The notes beneath the pieces are model-generated. The model was given only the letters and a program-made list of their open reading frames with translations, ran no database searches and was not told the DNA's origin. Positions 11,094 to 23,234 of a stretch of 64,000 bases of DNA are shown one piece after another (the first letter of the stretch is position 1; every line of letters begins with the position of its first letter). The stretch covers positions 229,349 through 293,348 of the forward strand of contig NW_022985466.1 of NCBI RefSeq assembly GCF_010093595.1, given 5' to 3'. Origin of the DNA: Mytilinidion resinicola. Lineage: Eukaryota; Ascomycota; Dothideomycetes; Mytilinidiales; Mytilinidiaceae. A program made the position numbers and the translations under genes.

Positions 11094-12000
11094 TCTGTCA
11101 ATCCTGACGGGGAATACCTCGAAGGATTGCGATATCAGGCAAGACTACAATATCACACTGCTCGAATTGAAATCGTTCTAAGCTCACAATCACTCTAAAG
11201 AGGAGTTCAGCTAGAAGGTAACCAATCAATCAAATGGCAGCCCGAATTCCACTGTGCCAATCTTTGCATCATACCGTCGAGGTACCACCCATGATGCCGT
11301 ACAAGTGTATGTAGATATTTACGAAGGCACCCAATTCACCGTCGTCAGTTGGGCATACAGCTCTACTACTAATGTGGCTTTGCTTTTGCCTGAAATGATA
11401 GTGCTGTAAGGAGCACCCCATCTAGCAGGTCGTCGGCCGGTTAAAAGGTTGTCTGATTTCCACCCCGTTGACTTTCACATGGTGAGCGATGGATCTCAAG
11501 TTTGAGTACACCGATATACTAGTACTCAGGATCTAACTACGCTTGCCTGATATCACTCTAGAGTGTACCTTGATAGTAGGTAGGGAAGCAATCAAAGCGT
11601 GATCTGATATGCACCGTATTAACCCTGACATAATGAGGGCTACATCATTGGTCTAGGGTCGTGGATATACCAGTGCTAAAGATCTAATCTGCTCGCTTGA
11701 TACCACTGCCGAGGATTCCCTAGCTAGTATCTAGCTAATTAGCCTGAGTTTCATGGTACTAACGACTGTAAGACTTTGCGTACTAGATGTCAAATTTAGG
11801 CATGCGGATATCCAGCCATTTGAGATTCACTCCTGTAAGCAGGTAGCCGAGCGGTTAAAATGTAGTCTAATTTCCAATGCATGAACAGAAAGATGGATAC
11901 TCAGATATTTGATCTATTCAAGCTCCACTCATACTCGCTGCATCCCACTGTGAGAAGTCACTCAACTAGCAATCAGCTAGCTAGTCTAAAGCTTTCAAAT
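11094..12000. other. Intergenic with decayed, tRNA-like repeats
   Basis: No gene recognised. Two diverged copies of a tRNA-like A-box segment lie at 11425-11462 and 11839-11875. A second diverged pair lies near 11505-11560 and 11665-11720. See the repeat entry. Confidence 0.4.
11425..11875 (+). repeat. Diverged repeat with tRNA A-box-like segment (possible SINE relics)
   Basis: Bases 11425-11462 and 11839-11875 are similar (GCAGGT..C.G.CGGTTAAAA.G..GTCT.ATTTCC). The second contains TAGCCGAGCGGT, which fits the internal A-box of tRNA-Leu/Ser-type promoters. No B-box or tRNA fold is seen, so these are not tRNA genes. Truncated tRNA-derived SINE copies are one explanation. Confidence 0.35.
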
Positions 12001-13125
12001 CTACGCCTCCACCGAAACCCCCTCCGCAACCGGCTCCGGATAATGCACCGCATTCCGCATCGCCTGATACTCCAGCGCCGTCAAATCCTCATACAACGGC
12101 TGCCTCTCCGGACCCACGAACTCCTTCAACGGCCCAACATTAATATGCCTATCCGCTTTGCAGAAATACACAAGGCTCCACCTCTCCGGCACGACATCCC
12201 CAACCATATCCACAGGTTTCGTCACGCGGTGCAAACCCGCTCTCACAGCGCCGTTGGTCCATCGCTGGAAGGTCTCGGAGATGATGACGACGACCTCGTC
12301 GTCGCCGTTGTACGGCATCGGGATGAAGGTGCCTGGGTTCTCGCGGTCTTCGTACTCCAGGCCGCCGGTTCGGTCGGGGAAGACGAGGGAGATGATGCCG
12401 AAGTCGTTGTGGGGCCAGATACGGCTGACTTGGCCGCTCTCGAGGGTTTGGCGGTCGATTGGAGGGAAGTGGTTGATGCGGATCGTGCTGGCTTCGTTCG
12501 TGCATTTGGATGAAAAGAGCTTCGGGTCGAGATTCATCTGGGCGGCGAGAACTTCCAGGAGATTGACGCAGAGCTGGCCGCAATCGTAGTAGAATTGGTC
12601 CATTGTGGCTTGGTAGCCTGGGAGAGCGGACTCGGCGGGCCATTGGTTGGGGAATTGCTTGTCCTTGGGGTCTCCGCAGTCGAAGCTTTCCTGGGGAAAT
12701 GGTCAGTCATGATTTAGTTCTTGGAGGAGGCGGCCTGAAGCTGTTACCTTGTTGTCACTAAAGCGGGGAGACTCGACGTCCCCGGTGTTGCTCTCCAACC
12801 ACCAGGTCTTCTCCTCGCCAGGGGGGCTCCAGCCACGCTGTTGTCCCTTCTTCGGATCATTGATCGTAGGCCTCTTCACGTCGAAGGGTAGTTTGAAGAA
12901 TTGCTTGATCTAGTACGAGTTTAGCAATCAAAATCCACCTCTCTGAGAGATTCTTACTTTGCTAAACGTATCTTCAACCACAGGTAGTGGAACGCTGTGA
13001 TTGACAAGTTTTACGAATCCATACTCGGTCATACTTTCGAGGAACTTCTGTCCAAACGCTGCCCTTTCTTCGGCCGTTCCCTTGGCCATGAAAGTGGCGT
13101 CGAGAATTGGAATTGATGGTGACAT
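12001..13125 (-). CDS. 2-oxoglutarate/Fe(II)-dependent dioxygenase (isopenicillin N synthase-like)
   Basis: Exons 13125-12958, 12909-12748 and 12690-12001, all phase 0, encode 339 residues. The N-terminal DIOX_N region is intact (IPILDATFMAK..., EYGFVKLVNHSVP). The jelly-roll core keeps the iron ligands His204 and Asp206 (WPHNDFG) and His265 (GLHRV), plus the 2-oxoglutarate-binding Arg281-x-Ser283 (ERWSLVYF). It should therefore be an active non-heme iron oxygenase, cytosolic, hydroxylating or desaturating a small substrate. It is divergently transcribed from the isopropylmalate-synthase homologue over a 468-bp shared region with CGGWCCG motifs. An oxidative tailoring role on the amino acid or keto acid made by the cluster is therefore likely (inference). 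Echinocandin clusters contain comparable oxygenases acting on unusual amino acids (known precedent). The substrate cannot be read from sequence. Confidence 0.88.
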
Positions 13126-13593
13126 CTTGCAGCGAAAATTTTAACAACCGTCAAGTACCGAGAGTTTGAAGTGCGCTTAAAGCTCTGGGTTGTATTGTTT
13201 GCTTCTGAAGGATCTTCCTGATATACAGAAACTAGCCTCGGAGACACATTAGCATATTAAACGAGTATTTCTAGTCTAAGCCGATATAGGATAAAGATGC
13301 CGGGACGACGCAACGGTCACCGTGGTCCGAGCAGGTTCCCCAACAAGCTGACAAGCGGTCCGCTCGGCTAGAGTAAGCGTCCAATGGATCTACCGATCGT
13401 ACCGATCCGAAGATGCGGACCGGAATCGGAAACGCGGCTGCATGGATAGCCTGCAGGGGAAACTCTTGGAGACATCCCTAATTTGACGTCTCGTAGTAAC
13501 CATCCTGATTTTAGTTCCTATCTTCCAAGATAGTCCTTGAGAATCGTACGAAGTCTACTGAACTCCCCAAAACAAAGTCGAATCAAAATCACG
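13126..13593. promoter_or_regulatory. Divergent promoter of the dioxygenase and isopropylmalate-synthase genes
   Basis: The 468-bp region contains CGGTCCG at 13356-13362 and CGGACCG at 13416-13422. CCGGAATCGG at 13420-13429 fits the CCG-N4-CGG arrangement bound by yeast Leu3. Paired CGG/CCG triplets are typical of Zn2Cys6 regulators, and one is encoded in the cluster. Binding is inferred, not shown. Confidence 0.5.
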
Positions 13594-15521
13594 ATGCCAA
13601 TGTAAGTAAACGTTTTTTTTTTCTAGAGGACATAATTGACTGTAGTTTCATAACATCGGCATCTAACTCATACTTGGAACTAGGCTCCGCGACCCCTCCC
13701 AGAAATACGCCCCCTTCGCGGCCCCCTCTCTTCCAGATCGAACGTGGCCCTCCAAGACCATCACGAAATCGCCACGATGGCTCGCTACCGATCTTCGAGA
13801 TGGGAATCAGAGTCTAGCTCACCCGATGACCGTAGCAGAAAAGCAAATCTACTTCGACCTCCTCATCCGCATGGGCTTTAAAGAAATCGACGTCGCCTTC
13901 CCCAGCGCCTCCGAAACCGAGTTCAACTTCACGCGCCAGCTCGTCGAGACGCCAAATGCGGTCCCAGAAGACGTCTGGCTGCAAGTCCTCTCGCCCTGCC
14001 GCCGCGAGCTGATCAAGCGCACCGTGGAGAGCGTGACCGGGGCGAAGAAGGCAATTATCAGCCTCTACATTGCGTCCAGCGACGCCTTCCAATCCACCAT
14101 CTTCGGGCTGTCGCGTCAAGACGTCTTCGACATGGCCGTCGACTGCGTCCGCTACACGAAATCAATCACCAAAGACGACCCAGCGCAGCACGGCACGAGC
14201 TGGAATCTGATGTTCAGCCCGGAAGCGTTCTCAGATACCGACTCGTCCTACGCCATCGCGCTCTGCGACGCGGTCCGCGAAGCGTGGGATCCCACGCCCG
14301 AAATCCCGCTTATCCTGAATCTCCCAGCCACGGTCGAGATGAGCACGCCAAACACCTTCGCCGACCAAGTCGAGCTCTTCTGCCGCGCCTTCCCCCACGA
14401 CTCCGTCACCGTCTCGCTGCACCCCCACAATGACCGCGGCTGCGCCGTCGCCGCGGCCGAGCTGGGCCAGCTCGCGGGCGCGACGCGCGTCGAGGGGTGT
14501 CTCTTCGGGAACGGCGAGCGGACCGGAAACGTGGATCTGGTGACGCTCGCGCTGAATCTGTACACCCAAGGAGTCGACCCCGAGCTTGATTTCTCGGATC
14601 TTCCAGGGATTCGAAAGACGGTGGAGAAGCTCACGCAGATTCCAGTGCACATGCGCGCGCCGTACGCTGGAGACTCGGTGTTTTTGGCGTATAGCGGCAG
14701 CCATCAGGATGCGATCAACAAGGGGTTCAAAATGTGGGAGAATCCCCCGACGGAGGGGAAGAAGAATATTTGGACGGTGCCGTATCTGCCGCTTGATCCG
14801 AAGGATATCGGCGCCACGTATGAGTCGGTTATTAGGGTTAATTCGCAGAGTGGGAAGGGGGGAGTAGCGTGGACGTTGCAGAGGAGTGTTGATTTGGATC
14901 TGCCGAAAGCGCTACAGCAGGACTTCTCGAAGATTGTTAAGAGCGCCTCGGATAAGGTTGGTCGAGTCTTGTCGCCGGTTGATATCCAGGATCTTTTCTT
15001 GGACACGTATCATGTCCGACAGAGGGATGCGAGGATCCTGAAGCATGGATATCACGCCCGAGGGAGGAGTAGTCAGGTTGAAATTTCTGCGACAATCCTC
15101 ATCAACGGACTCGCCAGGGATATTCGGGGGAGTGCAGACGGTATCGCCGCGGCCGTTTCCAGTGCACTAGCAATTGGAACTGGCCTCCAGCTTCCCTTCG
15201 AGGTCTTTGAGCGGAAATGGGTAGAGAACGGCAAGACACAGGAAATGGCCGTCGCAAATTGCCACTTGAAGGGTGGGCACTACGTGTCTTGGGGCGCCAG
15301 CATGTGCTCTACTTTCGAAGAAGCTGAGTTACTAGCTTGTCTTTCCTCTGCTTTGGTAAGTTATTTCGTGTTTCATAAAGTTGATAGGAGACAAAGGACT
15401 AATAAAAGCATAACAGGGCCTGCAAAAATACGTTCCGAGCTTGAGGCTTCTCCCCATCGCTCCGGAAGCCCAGATAATGCAAGAAGTACGAGATAGGAGA
15501 GAGCTGGTTCGAGTTCGTTAA
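13594..15521 (+). CDS. 2-isopropylmalate synthase homologue (alpha-keto acid chain elongation)
   Basis: Exons 13594-13601, 13684-15355 and 15417-15521 encode 594 residues. The tiny first exon (ATG CCA AT) is supported by its GTAAGT donor and by the family N-terminus it creates. The enzyme family condenses acetyl-CoA with a 2-keto acid (2-ketoisovalerate in leucine synthesis). Catalytic elements are present: DLRDGNQ at about 39-45, the metal-binding HPHNDRG at about 249-255, and GNGERTGNVDL at about 278. The C-terminal LeuA-type regulatory domain (about 455-560) is present but diverged. The Ser-Asp-Ala-rich segment usual in leucine-sensitive enzymes is replaced by a shorter sequence. The clustered dehydratase, aminotransferase and oxygenase suggest a specialised paralogue with altered substrate or weaker leucine feedback (inference). 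Echinocandin HtyA is the known precedent. No mitochondrial presequence is evident. Confidence 0.9.
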
Positions 15522-16085
15522 GAGCATTCGTAAAGAAGTATCGAAGAAGGATGACTTAATCGTTTGAAGGAGGTTGTAGAACGTCATGTGATTGCAGGTA
15601 ATCCTGAAATCTTCTACTCGAACGTTTCTTCAATAGAGAATAGAGCCGTATGCTTCGTGTTTCAAACTAAGCTCCCAAAGTCTTGTGACCTGTGAGCATG
15701 ACGCCAGTCACGCTTCGTACTACAGTCAGATCCTGTGATGCCCAAACGTGATTTCTTGGTTGCGAACTCGGCTCCATCGACGACTGTTACACAGCGTGGC
15801 GATTGTATCTGATCTCCGCAACCCGAGTACCAAAGGGGACAATGGTACCATCCCTAGATCCGGAAATCATGCCTCTATCTTACTCATCCGATACCCCGGT
15901 TCCCGGCCGGACCGATCTTTGCGTCCATTGTTACACCTGCTTACCAGCCGCTCCGACCGGCGACTCGTGCGACTAACTTCTTGCCGACAGGCAACGGGTT
16001 TGTACGACACCGTTCAATTCCCACATTGAGAAGAAAAAACAGTGAAATCCGAACCCGTTCGAATCGACAACTCCGCTTCGACGCC
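15522..16085. promoter_or_regulatory. Intergenic/promoter upstream of the LeuCD-type gene
   Basis: Contains CGGACCG at 15908-15914 inside a CCGG-rich stretch (15896-15960). It is the same heptamer found in the two other intergenic regions of the cluster. No gene recognised. Confidence 0.5.
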
Positions 16086-18476
16086 ATGGCGACCCCAAAG
16101 AAGCCGCGAACTCTCTACGAGAAAATCTTCGCCGACCACATCGTCGCCGAGCGAGACGACGGCACTGTCTTGCTCTACATTGACCGGCACTTAATCCACG
16201 AAGTCACCTCCCCGGTACGAGACCCCCCGTATCTCATTTTAAAATCTACCAGCCTGATCTTTTCGTATAGCAAGCTTTCAGCGGTTTGGCATCTCGATCG
16301 CTCCCTGTGCGCCAACCCGCCCTCCAGCTCGCCACATCCGATCATAACGTTCCCACGACGCCACGGCCCTATCCCGTCACGCCCGCCACCTATCTGCGCG
16401 TCCCAGCTTCGCGCCTCCAAGTTCAGACTCTCGAGCGCAACGTCCGGGCGCACAATATCCCCTATCTAGGGCTGAACTCGCGACGGCAGGGGATCGTGCA
16501 CGTGATAGGCCCGGAGCTGGGGTTCACGCTGCCCGGCACGACCATCGTATGCGGGGACAGCCATACGAGCACCCATGGTGCGTTTGGGGCACTAGCGTGG
16601 GGCGTAGGTACGAGCGAGGTAGAGCATGTGCTCGCAACGCAGACGGTCGTGGTGACGAGGTGGGGGAACATGAGAGTCGAAGTCAATGGTGCTTTAGCCG
16701 AAGGTGTAAGCTCTAAGGACCTGATGATGCATATCATTGGGACGATAGGTAGGCGAACTTCTGAGTCGGCGATTTGCGATGTGGGAGATGCTGATGAAGG
16801 ATGTAGGCACGGCGGGTGGTACGGGGATGGTGATTGAGTTCGCGGGTCCAGTAATCAGGAAATTGAGCATGGAGAGCCGAATGGCGCTGTGCAACATGTC
16901 CATCGAAGCGGGAGCTCGAGCTGGGCTGATCGCGCCGGATGAAACGACTTTCGAGTACGTGAAGGGTCGACCGCTGGCACCGACTGGTGGACAGTGGGAG
17001 GAGGTGTTGAAGTACTGGGAGCAGCTCTACTCGGATCCCGGAGCCCATTTCGACAAGACCGTGCACATTGATGCCACGGCGGTGATGCCTACAGTCACGT
17101 GGGGTACATCTCCGGAACAAGTCGTCTCCATCACGGGCTCGGTTCCAGCGCCAGAAGACTTCGAAGACCCGGTGAAGCAGGAGAGTTGTCGGCAGGCGCT
17201 GGGGTATATGGGTCTAGAAGCGGGGGCAAGAATGACGGACATCGCAGTCGACAAAGTCTTTATAGGGTCATGCACCAACGCTCGACTCGAAGACTTCCGC
17301 ATCGCCGCACGGATACTTCGAGGAAAGCGGATATCGCCGAACCTCAAGCTCGCCCTTGCAGTTCCGGGGTCCGGTGCAGTGAAGAGGGCTGCAGAGCGCG
17401 AAGGAATTGATGCTATTTTTAAGCAAGCTGGATTTCAGTGGAGAGAAGCGGGGTGCAGTCTATGCGTGGGCTTGAATGAGGACGCGTTACTGCCGTTCGA
17501 AAGATGTGCGAGTACGAGCAATCGGAACTTCGAGAGCCGTCAAGGGACAGCGGGGAGGACACATTTGGTCTCTCCTGCAGTTGCAGCTGCTACTGCGATT
17601 CATGGCACGTTGGCTGATGTGCGTCTTGAAACTGGATTGAAACCGCAAGAGGCCCCCGAAGTGATTTACTCATCCGAAAGCGAGGAATACATCGAAAGCG
17701 GGAGTGAGGGAGGCAATCCTGAGGTTGAAAATACTGATCAACCTAGTGCAGCTCCGGTGGCACGATCGGCAAAGATATCAGCGTACTCCACTACCGTTTG
17801 CGGTAGCGTAGCGATAGTCGAGCGCTCAAACATCGACACAGACGCCATCTTCCCGAAGCAGTTTTGTACCACGATCGAACGGAAAGGACTGGGTGATTGC
17901 TTGTTCCACAATCTCCGCTACCACCCCGACGGGAACCCTAAAGCCGACTTCATCCTCAACCAAAAAAAGCATCGTAACGCTAGTTTCCTGCTCGCCACTG
18001 GCCCAAATTTTGGCTGTGGCAGCTCTCGGGAGCATGCCGTCTGGGCGCTTCAAGACTTCGGGTTCCGGTGCATCTTTGCACCTAGCTTTGCTGATATCTT
18101 CTACAATAATGCGTTCAAGAACGGGCTTCTGTTAGTGAAACCTGACGCCGCGTTGGTGGCCCGCATTGTCCTGTCAGCTGGATTGGGGAAAGAAATTCAA
18201 ATTAATCTTGCTGATCAGGTGGTATTGGACGAAAGTGGTGTCAAGATAGGGGGCTTTGAGATAGAAGAACGCCGAAAGAAAGAATTAATCGACGGCATGG
18301 ATGAGATTGCCGTCACTCTAGCGACTATTGAGGACATTGAGGAGTTTGAAAGGGATAGGAAAGCAGCTAGGCCATGGATTGATGAGTCGGTGCGTGATGG
18401 GTGGAGTTCAAAGTTAGCGAAGGAGGTCAAGGGATGGAAACACAAGGATGCGCAGATAAATTCTTTAGATTGGTAA
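16086..18476 (+). CDS. 3-isopropylmalate dehydratase homologue, fused large and small subunits
   Basis: Exons 16086-16214, 16271-16748 and 16807-18476 encode 758 residues, the usual length of fungal Leu1-type enzymes. The N-terminal aconitase (LeuC) part carries the three [4Fe-4S] cysteines: Cys in [13 protein letters not shown] (about 357) and two in GCSLCVG (about 417-421). The C-terminal swivel (LeuD) part starts at about 529 and contains [13 protein letters not shown]. The second intron is fixed by restoring the conserved [12 protein letters not shown]. The linker between the halves is acidic and Ser-rich. The family isomerises 2- to 3-isopropylmalate (or the homologous alkylmalate) by dehydration and rehydration. 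It lies 564 bp downstream of the synthase homologue on the same strand, so the two catalyse consecutive steps. A paralogue of the housekeeping enzyme is likely. HtyD plays the equivalent role in homotyrosine synthesis (known). Confidence 0.9.
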
Positions 18477-18573
18477 TGATAATGCAGCCCCTTTTTTGGT
18501 GAATGTGTAGTAAACAAAAATGGATATTATGGGTAGCATATGCGTGAGTGAGATTGACAGTACATCTGAATCT

Positions 18574-20822
18574 TCAAACCGCATCTAAGAAATTGAAATT
18601 ATCGAAAGAACTTTTATCAAGCGAGGGAGTGTTGAAAATGCTATCCGACACATCTTGAGGAAAATCGAAATAGCCCGTGGAGGAAAAAGATGAGATGTCA
18701 AGCTCAAAATCCGGTTTCAAGCCAGTATCCATTGGAGTGGAAAGAAAGTCGTCGGAGCTTATCGACGACTCACTGGATTGGCCCGCCAGGTCCGTGGCTT
18801 CTCCGGCGTTGAGCTTGCGGTGAGCCATCAAGTAAAGCTCGCTGATTTCTTCGAATAGATTGGGAGCTGCACATTCGCTGGTACTTAGTCTACCAAAGTA
18901 ACCGCAAGCCATGCCAAGGAAAGGCAGACAGTCCTTTCCCACCTCTTGTTTGCAAATGGCGATAAAAATTGTGGCGGCAGAAAGAAGCGGTAGAAATATG
19001 CGGTGCCTGTGGGGTCCAAATCAATTAGTCATAGTCTGCGACGGCAGGATGCATTTACTTACCAGTCTAGCTCGTGGTCGTCAACACGAAAGTAGTGCGT
19101 CCAATGAAGTACACCTTTTGCCAATTCAATGCACTGATCGCGACTCGAAGAGTACGTAGCGGTTGCATCTTGTACTACGTTGTGCTGGATGACTGCCCAT
19201 CGGTGAATAGCAAAGGAGGCCTCGGCAAATTTCAGAAAGATATCTGATTGAATGCAGGTGTCCCATGACCGATTCTGGCACGCCGGGAGATCAAGGTTGC
19301 AGTCTGGACGGTATGCGACCGGTATAGACATTCTCCACGCCTCTAGCATCTTGGAGAGGCGATCGATTGCTGCCAAAGTTTCCGATCGGCTCATTCTTAA
19401 AGCTGCGTGGCTGTATATTGTCTTGACAATGACGGAACAAAGTCGAGCGTAGCGGTAGCTGACGACCTCCCAACCTGACCGGAGATCGATGGCAGGAATC
19501 ATAGAGTCTCGACGCTTAGAAGGCGCAGGAAAGACGACAAGGTCGTCGTCAATCATGGAATGGCCGCCAAATCTCAACGTGAATGGCTTCTCGATAGAGT
19601 AGAGGAGCCAAAAAAGTCGTTGGATCTCTTGCTGATGATTTCCATCGATTGCTGTTAGGAAAGGGCTTTTTGGGACCCTTGAGATGAGTTCTTGAATCAT
19701 ATGGATTGCTTGCGACAAGACCGATCTCATTAATGAAACATTACGATGCTGTCTCAAATAGAGGATGAGTGCCGTTAGCGCCTGAAGTTTCAAGAACGAC
19801 GGTTGTCCGTTCGTAAGGTATTCACGATATTTCAGTGCTCCTGAGAAATATCTGGAAGGCCAATAAATGGACTTGGCGTGTATGGTATTGCTTCTTGGAG
19901 AGTCCTTGCGAATTGCATTGCGGCATCCGATCGCGAGAACTCCATTGACCAATGCGTAGGCGCATTGATCGACGGCGTTGGGTGAGGCGACAATTGCGGC
20001 TAGGGTATCTTCAACGTATTGGCGTGTCACGAACGAAGAATAACCATAACAGCCGTTGAAGAAGACATCAATGAACTGCGCAGTATCTGGATCTGCATAT
20101 GGTGGGACGGAGTCATCCTGGCTTTGAGAGTCGGCATTCTCGGAACTTCGTCGTGACTTCGTCCATATCTGCTTTGATAAGACCGAAAGGTGGTCTTTCG
20201 TCGGTGGACCTTCCGAAAACCTGTCAATGAAATGCAATGGTGCTAACGATGAGAAATCGGCACATAAATCCTCAGCCCACGTTTTGCTCCATCCGTGATC
20301 AGTGCCAACGGGAATGTCATGGTCGAGTGGATGGTGGTCGTTCTCAACTCTTGTCAGCGAGTCAAATGATTGCCAACTATCTCTTTCAGCTGCGAAGGCA
20401 CTGGGTTCGAGGATATCGTCCAGGATGTCGTCGGGGATGCTAGGTACTCCTTGCGAATAGGCAGAGACGCTCGATAGATGGTTGGAATGGTTGCGTAGTA
20501 GTTCCCAGCTGGCTACGTTGCGCTCGGACAGTGTTGGTGTAGCAGACTGACTCGGTCTTCTACCGATACTCTGCTGAGAAGTCTGGTATGAACATATTAG
20601 TCCTGATTTCTGTGATAGAGATAGCGTCAGTGACAAATTGAATGCCGTATATGTGGAGGTATTCTTACCATGCATTGAGAGCATGTTGAAGACCCATCGC
20701 CTGGAATGATTAGCGAGAGTTACATAGCGTTGACACCAAAGCTTACATCTGACTTTTCGTAGCCTACAATTATTACAGGCACCTTTACGTCGCGTAATCT
20801 TACGAGCACTTTTCCAATCCAT
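18574..20822 (-). CDS. Zn2Cys6 transcription factor, probable cluster regulator
   Basis: Exons 20822-20747, 20700-20669, 20609-19063 and 19006-18574 encode 695 residues. Splicing of the first two introns assembles a perfect CX2CX6CX5CX2CX6C binuclear zinc cluster from about residue 16 (ACNNCRLRKVRC, then CSQC and C). A fungal-specific transcription factor domain follows (IDVFFNGCYGYSS..., FWLLYSIEKPFTLRFGG, DDDLVVFP). The last exon adds an acidic, Ser/Asp-rich tail suited to activation. It lies convergent to the dehydratase and upstream of the aminotransferase on the same strand, in the middle of the cluster, so it most likely controls these genes (inference). CGGWCCG motifs in three cluster intergenic regions are candidate targets. 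I saw no such motif in its own upstream region. Confidence 0.88.
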
Positions 20823-21861
20823 AGCAGTAAATGATGGTTAGTAGGCCGATATGGTTGCACGCCTCTATAAGGGGGCCGAACGCCTTCACAAGGGTGAATG
20901 AATAACGCAAGGAGCATACTCTGGGTGCGCGAGAGCCTTTGGGACAAGGGTTCTCCAGGATGCCAAGCTGACTTTAACGACTTGGTAGATGTAAGCAGAG
21001 AGCCGAGTGGCGTACTGAAGTAAGCATTGATGAGTAGATGCTGCACTGAATGACGATCTGATCCTGCAGTCTATAATATGGGGTTCGCTTGTGTCGCTAG
21101 ACTAAGATTATAGGGTTGTGTAACCTATCGGTAGAATCCTGGTGATAGGACTGGGCCGAGAAGCTTACCTAGAAGAGAACCGTATAGGCTTGAAGAAGAT
21201 GTGTGGGTCCTAGGCCATGCCAATAAAATCCCTTTGGACAATGGGTTGGCCTACTAACTGCTGACAAACGAGGAACTAATATACTAGTTTTTTTTTAGAG
21301 TACCGTACACCGACTCTTCGTAACGCCAATCGACCCATGTCTCTTTGTTGATGGGCCATGGTTACCGAACGACTGTTTACAAATTTCCTCATGTCGTGCA
21401 ACGTAGCCCATGATGAGGCACCAGTCCAGGACCAACGAACGCCAGGGCCGGAGAGACATACCCCAAAAAGGTAAGAGATAATCTGACCGTCGAGATTTTC
21501 AGGATTTCAAGCTCTCGATGAGCACATTCAGATAGTGGTGACCAATAAGAGCATTTGAGTAGGTTTTGGGCCTTCTAGGGTGCGGGGAAATCTCGCAGTA
21601 AATTGAATCTCCCGACCGGCATATTTTTAGGCATTAGGAAAATTGGTCAAGGCTTCATAATTATAGGGAGCGACATATACGGGAGAATATACATCTTAGC
21701 TTATTGTATAGCGTTCTAGGTGCACTCGTTGAATGACAAGGAAATCGCCAAGCGGCCACTCGATCCAAAAAGTGCTAATTACCAAAAAGTTGATAGAGAG
21801 ATCGCAATTTCCATCGGCAATTCCAAAACAGCACGATCGAGTGGGAAGGATTGGAAGCATA
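20823..21861. other. Intergenic between the regulator and the aminotransferase
   Basis: About 1 kb without a recognisable gene. It holds the promoter of the regulator (minus strand) and the 3' region of the aminotransferase. No CGGWCCG motif was seen. A poly(T) tract lies at about 21288. Confidence 0.45.
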
Positions 21862-23101
21862 CTACCTACCAATGCGATCGACAAGTACGCTCCATTCATG
21901 GTCTTCAACACCATACTGCCTATTCTCGATCCAGGTTTTCATCAATGTCGCCACTTTCCCCGCATTCTGCGTGGGGGCGAGACCGCAATCGAGTAGGTCA
22001 TTTTTCCATTTGATAGCCTTGACAGGGCTAACCACAGCGGCGGTTCCTGTGCCGAAGACCTCGACCAAAGTCCCAGTCTGCGAGGCACGAGCCACTTCCG
22101 CCATGGAGATTCTGCGCTCGCTGATGAGCCAACCAAGTGGTTGAAGCCTCTCCCTAGCGAGGCTCAAGACGCAATCGCGAGTGACACCAGGGAGAATCAT
22201 GCCATCTAATGGCGGTGTGACGATTTCGAAATTGTCGCCGCCTGGCACTCGGAGGACGATAAAGAGGTTCATGGTTCCGGCTTCGGTGATGTCGTCATCA
22301 TCTCCAAAAAGCCAAAGCAGTTGATGAAACCCGCGTCCTTGAGCTGCCTTCTCCGGAGCAATACAAGGTGCATAATTCCCACCAATCTTTTGGTTGCCTG
22401 CCCCTCCTGGCCAGGCTCGAGTGGCATATGAGCTGCTTGTTGCCTCCAGCCGAATTGGCTTGAAGCCAGCGGAAAAGTAGGGTCCGACAGGGGAGGCGAC
22501 CAAATATAGAAGAGCTGAAGTAGGTGCCGAGACCCCCAGTCCACGATTCGTACCAATAAGTACTGGACGGAGATAGAGCGAGTATCCTGGGCGCGCAGAG
22601 ATGAACTCTGCTTCAAGCTTGACAAACTCTGCAATCAGCTTCAGTAGTTCTCCAGAGTTGAACTCGGGTAGCGCTATTCTAGCTGCCGACTTGTTGAAGC
22701 GGTCGAGATTTGCATTAGGCCGAAACAGCCTAATACGGCCGTCTGCATCCTTGTAGGCCTTCATGCCCTCGAAACACTCGAATCCATAATGGAACACGCA
22801 GGCAGTCGGATCGAGAGATATTTCCTGGTAAGGGATGATACGCGGCCGGTGCCATCCATAGTCCGAGGTCCATTGAACTTGCAGCATGTGGTCTCGAAAA
22901 CAGGTTAGTGAGGCTTACAGCAACCACTATTTCGTGCTCAAGCTTACCTGTGACATGCTTTCCGAAGGCAAGGTCTTCGTCGGGAGGCGCTTCAGAAGGA
23001 TGGGGATTCTTTGTGACTTGGAGCAATGAGGCATCAAGTGCTGCCGGTGTCGAAAACGTTTGGACATGTTCCAAGGAGGTGGCGAGAAGTGCTGGGGCCA
23101 T
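21862..23101 (-). CDS. Branched-chain amino acid aminotransferase homologue
   Basis: Exons 23101-22948 and 22892-21862 (phase 1) encode 394 residues. The acceptor at 22893 restores the family motif FGKHVTDHMLQVQWT. Class IV PLP fold-type motifs follow: FHYGFECFEGMKAY, YLRPVLIGTN, and the PLP lysine at about 220 in GAGNQKIGGNYAP. Also present are WLFGDDDDITEAGTMN and the phosphate-binding TGTLVEVFGTGTAAVVSP. The reaction is reversible transamination of branched-chain or elongated 2-keto acids with glutamate. In this cluster it would convert the elongated keto acid into the amino acid (inference; HtyB is the precedent). No clear mitochondrial presequence is seen, so a cytosolic form is possible. 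It is divergent from the transporter gene over about 757 bp that contain a 16-bp palindrome. Confidence 0.9.
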
Positions 23102-23234
23102 ACCTGCGCAAGACTAATTCCACCACATAGCCGCAGTTTCTACAGCCTTTGCCTAGGGTCTTATTCCCGTATTCGTTGAGGCCTGGATCGCGGATAGAGG
23201 GTCCGACTGCCGTTCAACGAAGAGCTTGACGGCA

